Source: Saprospiraceae bacterium UBA7328
Lineage (GTDB): Bacteria > Bacteroidota > Bacteroidia > Chitinophagales > Saprospiraceae
Direction: 5' to 3'
Assembly (NCBI GenBank): GCA_002471345.1
Contig: DKPS01000035.1
Location: 1-35,199 of the forward strand
Length of the DNA: 35,199 nucleotides
Position 1 is the first letter of the stretch. The number at the start of each line of letters is the position of its first letter. This document shows, piece by piece, positions 1 to 6,484 of the stretch. A program made the position numbers and the translations under genes. Under the pieces are notes generated by a model. It saw only the letters and a list, made by a program, of their open reading frames with translations, was not told where the DNA came from and ran no database searches.

Positions 1-72
1 TTTCAATTTTCGTCTTTGGGATAATGACGTAAGTCTATTTAAAATTTATAATATTCCCGCTACTAAAACAAT

Positions 73-104
73 AAAACGGTTATACTTTAAAATATAACCG
101 TTTT
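73..104. terminator. Strong hairpin, probable bidirectional terminator
   Basis: A perfect 12-base inverted repeat (AAAACGGTTATA, then an 8-base loop, then TATAACCGTTTT) is followed by a further T. The stem has A-runs on one side and T-runs on the other, so it could end transcription from either direction. It lies about 115 bases beyond the stop of the minus-strand lipoprotein gene and may also end a plus-strand gene outside the window. Confidence 0.7.
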
Positions 105-219
105 TAATTATCCTCAATATCTTTTTTGTAAATAATCTAACTATTGCTTATAAAGATTTTAAGTATTTTCAGCCACGATAGGGTTTAAAATTGAAACCTC
201 ATGAGCCGTAATTAATATT

Positions 220-894
220 TTATTCCACACGAAAGTTTAAGACATAATCAGTATTATTAGCCCCTTCTTTCCACCAAAAAGTATAAGTTCCATTACTAAT
301 TTCAAGGTTTTCAGTGTTAATTCCTTCATAACCTGGTAGAGGAAATTCTGATTGAAAGTTATCCAAAAGATCTTCATTTACAGTTTTAGCAAAACCAATA
401 CCAACTAGAGGATATGTTATTGGAAGAGAAATAAAATTAATCACATTATCTGAATTCCAATCAATTTTATCATGGTTATTAATCGCTACAAATGCTCCGT
501 TTTGTGATTCTACATTTCCTATACAAGGGAAGTCTTCAAATTTATGATATGGACTCACATCAAGGGCTTCAATTGTGATTGATGCTAATCTTTGATTTTC
601 AGCTAAAGTAAAAGTAAACACATCAGTATAGGATTCATGGTTAGGAAAATATGGAATAATAGGTACAGGAGGTCCTCCTTGAAAAGTGGTGCACTCAGCA
701 CCTTCAGCTGGGGTTGAATTACCAATTATTCTGTTGTCTCCAAACTGAAAATTAACCGACGTTGGATTTAATAAGTCTCCAGATAATTCCCCCTGGATAG
801 ATTCATCCCAAGCAACACTATTATCCTCATCGTCTGAGGAACAAGATGTAATCATAAAAAGAAAAAATGGTAATAATTTTAAATATTTATTCAT
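220..894 (-). CDS. Hypothetical lipoprotein, 224 aa
   Basis: This is a small exported lipoprotein of unknown function. The N-terminus has Lys residues, a short hydrophobic stretch and a lipobox ending in Cys18 (MITSC), followed by SSDDED. That acidic Ser/Asp stretch after the Cys is typical of Bacteroidota lipoproteins that may be surface exposed. No catalytic motif was recognised. The middle is rich in aromatic and Asn residues, and two further Cys residues (in ECTTF and FPCIG) could form a disulfide. The gene stands alone and is divergent from the broken DUF6090 gene downstream, with 56 bases between the two starts that presumably hold both promoters. Export is well supported; function is unknown. 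Confidence 0.75.
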   Translation of the reverse strand: MNKYLKLLPFFLFMITSCSSDDEDNSVAWDESIQGELSGDLLNPTSVNFQFGDNRIIGNSTPAEGAECTTFQGGPPVPIIPYFPNHESYTDVFTFTLAENQRLASITIEALDVSPYHKFEDFPCIGNVESQNGAFVAINNHDKIDWNSDNVINFISLPITYPLVGIGFAKTVNEDLLDNFQSEFPLPGYEGINTENLEISNGTYTFWWKEGANNTDYVLNFRVE

Positions 895-950
895 AGTATA
901 AAAGTTTTTAGGTTGACTAAAATTAAAAATTAATCCGATAAAATAAACAA

Positions 951-1718
951 ATGATAAAATTCTTTAGAAAGATTCGCCAAAGATTACTGTCCGAAAACAG
1001 GTTTAGTAAATATTTACTTTATGCCATTGGTGAAGTTGTGCTTGTAGTAATAGGAATCCTTATTGCTTTAAACCTTAATACTAACAGCGAAAACGAAAAG
1101 CTTGTGGTCCAGGAAATTAAAATATTGAAGGAAATTAAATCAGAACTCTCTGTAGCCTTGTAAGATGTGATTGGTGACCTCAAAGACCATGAAAGAAATC
1201 TTCAAAGCACAGAAATCATTTATAATTCAATTCTGCATAAAGAAAGCTATAATGATTCTTTAGCGAAGCATTATAAGCTTCTTACAGATGAAGAGGAGTT
1301 TTTGGCAAGACAGAGTGCATTTGAATCTTTAAAATCAATTGGAATTGAAATTATTTCTAATGATACACTTCGTCAAGATATCGCCACTGCTTATTTATAT
1401 CTAAATCAATCCTCTAATAAAATAACTGACGTCACTAAATCTGCCCGTGAACTTGAAACTCTATTAAAACCACATATTATAGTAGATCGAGAGAAACTAA
1501 TATCCGACGAAACAAACACTTGGGTTAGGAGCCGTGGCGTACCATATAAATTTATAAATTATAAGTCCTTTTTGAATGATGACGGATTCTTATATGCCCT
1601 TATGTACTCTATAAGAAAGAGGCGTACCCAAATTTTTACTTATAAAGTATATATAAATGGACTTGAATATTTTATTGGAAGCATTGAGGAGGAAGTAAAA
1701 TCACTTGAAAAGAAATAA
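951..1718 (+). pseudogene. DUF6090 family membrane protein, interrupted by TAA at 1161
   Basis: The first 70 codons encode the DUF6090 signature: a basic amphipathic start (MIKFFRKIRQRLL), KYLLYAIGE, and one membrane helix at about residues 23-42 (VVLVVIGILIALNLN). A TAA at 1161-1163 stops the frame. The same frame then continues, without a shift, for 185 codons of typical DUF6090 sequence (DLKDHERNL, ESLKSIGIEIISNDTLRQDI) to 1718. The total of about 255 codons matches the intact paralogues at 5605, 10282 and 11144. The 10282 paralogue has SLQAD where this gene has AL-stop-D, so CAA-to-TAA is the simplest explanation. The conserved DUF6090 leader is absent upstream. The family function is unknown. 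A GTG at 1167 could restart translation but would give a protein without a membrane anchor. Confidence 0.8.
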
Positions 1719-1723
1719 CGAAA

Positions 1724-1780
1724 GGCTAACAACGTATATAAGCCTTAAAAACGGCTCATATACAACCCGTAGTTATAGGC
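1724..1780. repeat. Cassette-junction imperfect palindrome J1
   Basis: Six bases after the DUF6090 stop begins a degenerate palindrome. The outer arms are GGCTAACAACG and CGTAGTTATAGGC. The inner stem is TATAAGCC with GGCTCATA around an A-rich loop. The left arm (GCTAACAAC-GTATATAAGCC) resembles the left part of J3 at 3413 (GCTACCAACAAGATGTATAGCC, with gaps). It separates two unrelated small genes, which resembles integron-style or other cassette junctions, but the canonical attC core sites are not matched. Confidence 0.45.
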
Positions 1781-1799
1781 AAGAAGCAGAAAACTAACT

Positions 1800-2609
1800 A
1801 TGATTAAACTGAACGACATATTAAAAATAGAGAATCTTGATAATACAAAGATTCGATTCAATTTAATGTTTGGTCATAATTGGAACCCAATCGAATTATT
1901 CAAGAATGGAGACATTACAAGAATGCTTGAAGGTCAATATTGGAATTATAAAAGAAACAAATCATACAAGGAGGGTCAAACCACTATTGGCTTTGTTAAA
2001 ATCAAACCTAACGAGGATTATTGGTTGCTATTTCATATAGGCAAAGTAACAAAGGACTTAAATCTCTTAGATTCAGTGGGATATGAATTTGAGCCATTAT
2101 CTGAATACGACAAATATCTAGGACGTCTCGTAATAAGATTCAAAAATAAATCTCAAACAATGATTCGAAAAGCTGAATCAGTTATTGAATCTTGTGAAGT
2201 ATCCCAAATTTTAGATGATACTTTTGACAATGAGATATTTCCTGGATATGAAAAAGTAAATGTTGCTTGGCAAGAACTAAAAAGGCTGATAAATAGATCA
2301 AATTGGATTACTGCACTGCAAAATCAAAAAGGTATATATCTAATAACAGATAAATCAAACGGCAAGAAGTACATTGGATCTGCTTACGGTGAAAACATGA
2401 TATTGGGAAGATGGAAATCGTACATTAAAACCTGCCACGGTGGAAATGCACGATTAAAAAATTTAGATAAAGATCACATAAAACGTAATTTTCATTACAG
2501 TATACTTGACATATACAAATCATCAACGGATGATCAAACTATTTTAGAAAGAGAAAGTTGGTGGAAGAATGTTTTAATGACTAGAGAATTTGGATACAAT
2601 GAAAATTGA
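1800..2609 (+). CDS. GIY-YIG nuclease domain protein, 269 aa
   Basis: The C-terminal third is a GIY-YIG endonuclease domain: GIY at residues 178-180, YIG at 191-193, a conserved Arg at about 204 (GRWKSY), and a downstream acidic motif ERESWWK with Glu252 as the likely metal-binding residue. The roughly 170-residue N-terminal domain was not recognised; it is rich in Trp, Lys and aromatics (NWNPIELF, YWNYKR) and may bind nucleic acid. GIY-YIG domains cut DNA in repair, restriction and homing contexts, so the role here is open. The gene is flanked by J1 and J2 and has no operon partner, consistent with a mobile single-gene cassette. All core catalytic motifs appear present. Confidence 0.85.
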   Translation: MIKLNDILKIENLDNTKIRFNLMFGHNWNPIELFKNGDITRMLEGQYWNYKRNKSYKEGQTTIGFVKIKPNEDYWLLFHIGKVTKDLNLLDSVGYEFEPLSEYDKYLGRLVIRFKNKSQTMIRKAESVIESCEVSQILDDTFDNEIFPGYEKVNVAWQELKRLINRSNWITALQNQKGIYLITDKSNGKKYIGSAYGENMILGRWKSYIKTCHGGNARLKNLDKDHIKRNFHYSILDIYKSSTDDQTILERESWWKNVLMTREFGYNEN

Positions 2610-2619
2610 AATCTAATCC

Positions 2620-2690
2620 CAGCCTATGACACATGATGACGATGGCATACCCTACGGGTTACGCCACGTATCATAATTCCGTTGGTAGCA
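2620..2690. repeat. Cassette-junction imperfect palindrome J2
   Basis: This lies between the GIY-YIG and MerB-like genes. Outer arms ATGATGACGATGG and CCACGTATCAT pair with small bulges; the inner stem is GCATACCC with GGGTTACGC. Its right end GTTGGTAGCA (2681-2690) is the exact reverse complement of TGCTACCAAC at 3412-3421, so the MerB-like gene is bracketed by a perfect 10-base inverted repeat. A related sequence (ATACCCTATCGGG..ACATAATTCCG) recurs near 29960. Confidence 0.45.
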
Positions 2691-2718
2691 ATTTAAAAAC
2701 AGAGAGTTAAGAAAATAA

Positions 2719-3399
2719 ATGATAACAAATTCAAACCTTCACTATTCGATAATCAAAGGAATTATTGACAAAGGGTTTGCACCGAATGTCGAAGAGCTTT
2801 CAAAGACCTTAAATGTCGACAATAATGAAATTGTTAATGGATTAAAAGACTTACAAGAATATCACGGAGTTGTTCTTCATCCAAACGAACCGAAAGTTTG
2901 GGTAATTCATCCTTTTTCTTTAGCACCAACAAATTTTTATGTGAAAACAAAAAATGGAGAATGGTGGGGGAACTGTGCTTGGTGTTCGCTCGGAGTTGCG
3001 GCTTTGCTGCAAGATGACGTGAAAATAACGACAACAATTGGAGCAGAAACCGAACAAATAGAGATAAATATTATCAGCGGAGAAATTCAAGAAAAAAATT
3101 ACTTTATCCATTTTCCAATTCCAATGAAAAATGCGTGGGACAATGTGATTTACACTTGTAGTAATATGTTGGTTTTTGAGAGCGAAGAACAAATTGACAA
3201 GTGGTCAAAAAAACATAACATTCCGAAAGGGGATATTCAGCCAATTGATAGAATTTGGAACTTCTCAAAAAAATGGTACGGAAATCACTTAAATCCTGAT
3301 TGGGCAAAATGGACAATCGAAGAAGCCAAAGAAATGTTTAGAGAATTTGAGCTAAATGATAGAATATGGAAATTGGACGATTCAAATGAAAGATTTTAA
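2719..3399 (+). CDS. Alkylmercury lyase (MerB)-like protein, 226 aa
   Basis: MerB cleaves carbon-mercury bonds using two Cys and one Asp. This protein has the MerB layout: an N-terminal winged-helix-like region (about residues 5-60), then WWGNCAWCSLGVAALL with Cys89 at the place of MerB Cys96, then the second conserved Cys147 in YTCSNMLVF followed by a helix EEQIDKWSKKH, as in MerB after Cys159. The third catalytic residue is not conserved: MerB has Asp three residues after the first Cys, and here it is Gly92. An extra Cys86 is nearby. No merA, merR or merT is adjacent, so a role in mercury resistance is doubtful. It may be one of the many MerB-fold proteins of unknown substrate. It stands alone between cassette junctions. 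Confidence 0.75.
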   Translation: MITNSNLHYSIIKGIIDKGFAPNVEELSKTLNVDNNEIVNGLKDLQEYHGVVLHPNEPKVWVIHPFSLAPTNFYVKTKNGEWWGNCAWCSLGVAALLQDDVKITTTIGAETEQIEINIISGEIQEKNYFIHFPIPMKNAWDNVIYTCSNMLVFESEEQIDKWSKKHNIPKGDIQPIDRIWNFSKKWYGNHLNPDWAKWTIEEAKEMFREFELNDRIWKLDDSNERF

Positions 3400-3411
3400 T
3401 GATAAAAAAAC

Positions 3412-3641
3412 TGCTACCAACAAGATGTATAGCCAATAGGGCGATTAGAGATAAATTAAAAGTCCTGTTCTTTGAGTAGGCAACGCCAAAACAAAGTTTT
3501 GACGTTTAACAAAAAATAAAAGTAAAAACGTTTGTTTTGGCTTAGTGGTAAACGAAAGTGAAGTGCTTCGAAACTACCCTACTATCCATACACGGGATGT
3601 TGTGTTTCATTATAACCAACGTTTTGTGTAACTCTTAATCC
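3412..3641. repeat. Cassette-junction element J3 with internal inverted repeat
   Basis: This noncoding element starts 12 bases after the MerB-like stop with TGCTACCAACAAG, the inverse of the J2 end. It contains a perfect 11-base inverted repeat, GCCAAAACAAA at 3485-3495 and TTTGTTTTGGC at 3531-3541, and ends in an AT-rich stretch with CACGGGATGTTGTG. Its start resembles J1. No ORF of note lies within it. The following stretch to 3760 holds no gene that I recognise. Confidence 0.45.
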
Positions 3642-3760
3642 ATTCACGTCTGCTTCTTATTCGTTCATCATTGTTAATTGGTCCTCTTTGTTTTGATGAC
3701 AATCTAATTCACTATGGTACAATAGTTGATTATTTTTTTTCATATATTGAATTTCCTGTT

Positions 3761-4117
3761 ATGCTCAAAAGCTATACTCTTTAGAAGTTCAGAAGACTTC
3801 CATTTATTCTGTCTTTTCTTGCTCTTAGCACTGCATCATTTACGGCGTTTTCCCAAACATGTTTTATCAACCGTACTACTGCAGATGGACTTGGCAGCAA
3901 TTTTGTTGAAGGAGCATATGCGGACGGCATGAATGTTTATGCGGCTACTTCTGGTGGGTTGAGCATTTCGACCTGTTCTTGTTTGGGCATATCCTGTACA
4001 ACACCAATTGTTGAACCTATTCCCACTCTATCAGAATGGGGGCTGATTATCCTTGGACTAGTCTTAACCATCTTTGGGATAGTAGCCGTAACACAAATAG
4101 CCTCTCAAGAAACGTAA
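3761..4117 (+). pseudogene. Collapsed IPTL-CTERM protein with early in-frame TAG
   Basis: From ATG 3761 the frame reads seven codons and then TAG (3782-3784). It continues in the same frame with a basic segment, a hydrophobic export segment (PFILSFLALSTASF), TAFSQ, one short repeat (TTADGLGSNF..YAATSGGLSIS) and a C-terminal IPTL-CTERM signal (IPTLSEWGLIILGLVLTIFG plus a short tail). IPTL-CTERM tails are sorting signals. The repeat looks like one blade of beta-propeller proteins in which such blades recur many times; here one partial unit runs straight into the tail, suggesting internal deletion between repeats. A shorter ATG at 3929 would lack the export signal. No leader of the DUF6090 type precedes it. 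It is probably non-functional unless the stop is read through. Confidence 0.65.
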
Positions 4118-4227
4118 TCTGCCGTGCAGAAGCAAGGGCACGCTCACTACGAAAGTTGAGTAATTTCCAAAGGGTTTGTATCAGATTATCCTTTTGGGAT
4201 ATCAGCAGGAAATAGGTTTGGAATAAT

Positions 4228-4317
4228 AAAATACCCTCGTTTCTTTTTACTCCTCTGATTTCCGTCTCATAAAAGGAAGGTTTAATGTTACTCTCTTTCA
4301 GCTGACACTCAGTTAAT
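4228..4317 (+). promoter_or_regulatory. Orphan DUF6090-type leader, truncated
   Basis: The segment CCCTCGTTTCTTTTTACTCC (4234-4253), then AAAAGGAAGGTTTAATGTTAC, then CAGCTGACACTCAGTT parallels the leaders of the DUF6090 genes at 10282 (shared upstream part) and 11144 (shared GCTGACCCTCAGTT part). It stops being recognisable where the 3' end of the minus-strand monooxygenase gene begins, and no DUF6090 start follows. It looks like the left half of a leader separated from its gene by insertion or deletion. Confidence 0.5.
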
Positions 4318-4602
4318 TTTTTCAGCATTAAAAATATGTAAACTAGGTGGTGCTGAAACCAACGTTCTCACTGCTGCAACAAAGGCTTGAGAACTGGGCA
4401 AGGCAAAATGGGCATCAATTGCCGCTTGATCCTGCCACTGTTCATAAAAAAACAACCGTAATGTATCTTCAGGGTCTTGATATACGGCATGGCTAATACA
4501 GCCTGGTTCAGTGCGAGAGTGAGCAACATGTTTTTGACTGATTTGCATGGCTTGTTGCATATTGCCTTTTTTTATTAACAAATCACCTGTGATAATAATC
4601 AT
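4309..4602 (-). CDS. Antibiotic biosynthesis monooxygenase (ABM/YgiN-like) protein, 97 aa
   Basis: This is a small single-domain ferredoxin-fold protein of the ABM family. These act as dimers on quinols, haem or polyketides, often without a cofactor. Family features visible are an N-terminal strand (MIIITGDLLIKKG), a helix with HVAHSRTEPGCISHAVYQDPEDT, then FFYEQWQDQAAIDAHFALPSSQAF, the usual EQW..AHF motif. The length of about 95 aa is normal. The coding style (Ala and Gln rich, more G+C) differs from its AT-rich neighbours and suggests transfer. Its 3' end abuts a truncated DUF6090 leader and its upstream side is followed by another DUF6090 leader, so it probably arrived by insertion into that array. 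Substrate unknown. Confidence 0.85.
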   Translation of the reverse strand: MIIITGDLLIKKGNMQQAMQISQKHVAHSRTEPGCISHAVYQDPEDTLRLFFYEQWQDQAAIDAHFALPSSQAFVAAVRTLVSAPPSLHIFNAEKIN

Positions 4603-4720
4603 AATTTTTGTCTCCAGTTTGATATTCTGCTATCCAAGTTAATAGATTAAACTGTCATAATCACCATTAAGGTACTTAGTTACTTATCAGATGAATAAAG
4701 ACTCTCATACAGAAGTAATA

Positions 4721-4790
4721 TGAAAGGAACGTTTTCTGTAACTCCTCCTTCCATCTTCAATCACTCCCATCTATTCCTTATCTTTCATGA
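4721..4790 (+). promoter_or_regulatory. DUF6090 leader, copy A
   Basis: AAAGGAACG (about 4724-4731) and TGTAAC (4737-4742) are followed by a pyrimidine-rich stretch and TTATCTTTCATGA directly before ATG 4791. The box-to-ATG spacing of 48 is matched in the other copies. TATCTTT resembles the Bacteroidota -7 element TAnnTTTG and lies so close to ATG that the transcript would be leaderless or nearly so. Confidence 0.5.
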
Positions 4791-5531
4791 ATGCTTACAT
4801 TCTTCAGACGCATACGTAAAGGTCTACTTGGTCAGGGAGGGGTTCCCAAGTATCTACTATATGCTATAGGCGAGATAGCACTGGTGGTCATAGGGATATT
4901 GATAGCCTTACAGATCAATAATTGGAATGAGTGGAGGAAGGACAGAATTGTTGAACAAGAGCTTCTTCACGAGGTGAGGAACAATATTCAAATGAACGTT
5001 GCTAGGATTGAAGACCTACATGAATTTCAAAAAGGATGTGCAAAATCCTGCAAGACTATTTTGGATGTCATGGAACGCAGACAAAATTGGAGTGATAGTT
5101 TAAATGAACATATGGAAAAAGCACTTGTAATTTTGCCTCCCACTTTATCATTTTCATCGTTAGAATCTTTGAAGAATCGTGGTTTCGAAATCATTCAATC
5201 CAAAATTTTGCGATAGAAGATAATTAGCTTATTTGAGATGAACTATAATAATATGTTGACATCCATGACAAGAGTAATCAATATTGAATTAAAGCCAAAT
5301 ATTGCTCAAATTATCATGTCACATTTTGAGCGTGAAAGGGATATTAATAATGTATCCATTTTAAAGCCTAACGATCCGACAGCCATCTTAAAGAATCAGG
5401 AGCTCAAAAATATACTGAAGAATATCCAATTCTATCGTGAAAGTATCTTCTTCAACCAAGAGAAATCTTCCTTAGAGAAAAGTAGAGAAGTCCTTCAGTT
5501 AATCAAGGATGAATTAGGTGAATCGCAGTAA
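4791..5531 (+). pseudogene. DUF6090 family membrane protein, interrupted by TAG at 5214
   Basis: Codons 1-141 carry the DUF6090 start MLTFFRRIRKGLL, KYLLYAIGE and the membrane helix IALVVIGILIALQINNWNEW (about residues 28-47), then a helical extracytoplasmic region. TAG at 5214-5216 interrupts the motif FEIIQSKILR-stop-KIIS. Paralogues read GMELISSDSLRTEII and IEIISNDTLRQDI at this place, so the stop replaces a polar residue, possibly Gln (CAG to TAG). The same frame continues for 105 codons to 5531 with no shift, giving the family length of about 246. Translation could restart at ATG 5238 but would yield a soluble fragment. Function is unknown. Confidence 0.8.
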
Positions 5532-5539
5532 CGAAAAAC

Positions 5540-5604
5540 GAACCTTTAATGTAACTCTCCAACCATCTATCTCTCAATTATACTTCGTTACTTATCTTTA
5601 GTCA
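5540..5604 (+). promoter_or_regulatory. DUF6090 leader, copy B
   Basis: GAACCTTTAATGTAACTCTCC (about 5540-5560) is the closest match to the consensus of all copies. TTATCTTTAGTCA (5592-5604) runs directly into ATG 5605. TGTAAC ends 49 bases before the ATG. The copy begins about eight bases after the stop of the preceding DUF6090 gene, so each paralogue appears to carry its own promoter instead of being co-transcribed. Confidence 0.55.
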
Positions 5605-6321
5605 ATGCTCACATTCCTAAGGAAAGTAAGAAAGTCAATGATTAATAGTGGTAGTACCAGAAAGTATATCTTTTATGCCATAGGAGAAATCGCCCTTGTG
5701 GTGATTGGGATTTTGATTGCATTACAGATTAATAATTGGAACGAACTCAAAAAAGAAGCGGATTTTGAACGAAAAGTTCTAAATGAATTGGAAGTATCAA
5801 TACAAAGGGAAGTTGATCTTTTAGAAAGGGGGATTGACAGAAATAATGAGGCCATCTTTTCTTGCAACATTATTTTAAGGCATTTTGAGGAAGAAATTCC
5901 TTACCATGATTCACTAGACTATCATTTCTCAAGTTCTCTTCAGCTGTTTTTCCCGTCGATAAACAATAATGCATACGAAGGTCCTAAATCATATGGCTTG
6001 CACTTGATAAAGAATGACTCTATTCGGGATGCATTGGGAGAAACATATGAATGGAGCTATGTGGATCGACTAAGTTTAAGGCAAGATGAATACTTTTTCA
6101 GTACCATATCCCCCATTTTGACAGACCTGTTTGGGTCAAATGAATTTCGGGGGAAGATGAAACCATTAGACTATGATCATTTGACAAAATCTGTCAAGTA
6201 CACTCACATTCTTCGAACACTCCTATCAAACCGAAAGTGGCAATCCAGTATTTTTAGACTTGCCATGGATAGAAGACATGACCTTTCAGCGCTGATCAGG
6301 GAGGAATTAGACAATCGTTGA
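5605..6321 (+). CDS. DUF6090 family membrane protein, 238 aa (intact)
   Basis: This is an intact paralogue. It begins with a cytoplasmic basic segment MLTFLRKVRKSMI, the conserved KYIFYAIGE and a single membrane helix (IALVVIGILIALQINNWNE, about residues 28-46). About 190 residues follow, predicted helical and outside the inner membrane, with charged stretches typical of coiled coil (KKEADFERKVLNELEVSIQ). The conserved pocket-like motif GPKSYGLHLIKNDSIRDAL matches ESLKSAGMELISSDSLR in the 10282 paralogue. No catalytic residues are known for the family and none are obvious. It follows a broken paralogue but has its own leader. Tandem divergent copies suggest recent family expansion. Confidence 0.9.
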   Translation: MLTFLRKVRKSMINSGSTRKYIFYAIGEIALVVIGILIALQINNWNELKKEADFERKVLNELEVSIQREVDLLERGIDRNNEAIFSCNIILRHFEEEIPYHDSLDYHFSSSLQLFFPSINNNAYEGPKSYGLHLIKNDSIRDALGETYEWSYVDRLSLRQDEYFFSTISPILTDLFGSNEFRGKMKPLDYDHLTKSVKYTHILRTLLSNRKWQSSIFRLAMDRRHDLSALIREELDNR

Positions 6322-6484
6322 ACCTGTTGTCAGTAGTCCGCCTAAATACAGGACTCCAGCTCAGATCGTAAATAAGACCGAATTACCGTTTGTATTACTG
6401 ACTTATCAAGGATGAAATGGGCATGGAATAACGATCGTATAGTTTAACTCACGGCCTCTTTAGCGCTCAAATGTTGACTTAGCT

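Noticed and set aside
1724..3641. Canonical integron attC array
   Set aside because: The palindromes resemble attC in shape, but the RYYYAAC and GTTRRRY core boxes are not matched and no integrase is in the window. Kept only as cassette-like junctions.
4047..4328. A 93-codon minus-strand frame
   Set aside because: It overlaps the IPTL-CTERM gene and a leader repeat. The similarity of a leader copy at 10173 in the same frame comes from the repeated noncoding DNA. No family features were seen.
951..5531. Reassignment of TAA/TAG to glutamine as a genome-wide code
   Set aside because: Intact genes end at TAA with the next gene starting a few bases away (for example 8643 and 8638), and no conserved protein continues past those stops. 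Local mutation or suppression is a simpler reading.
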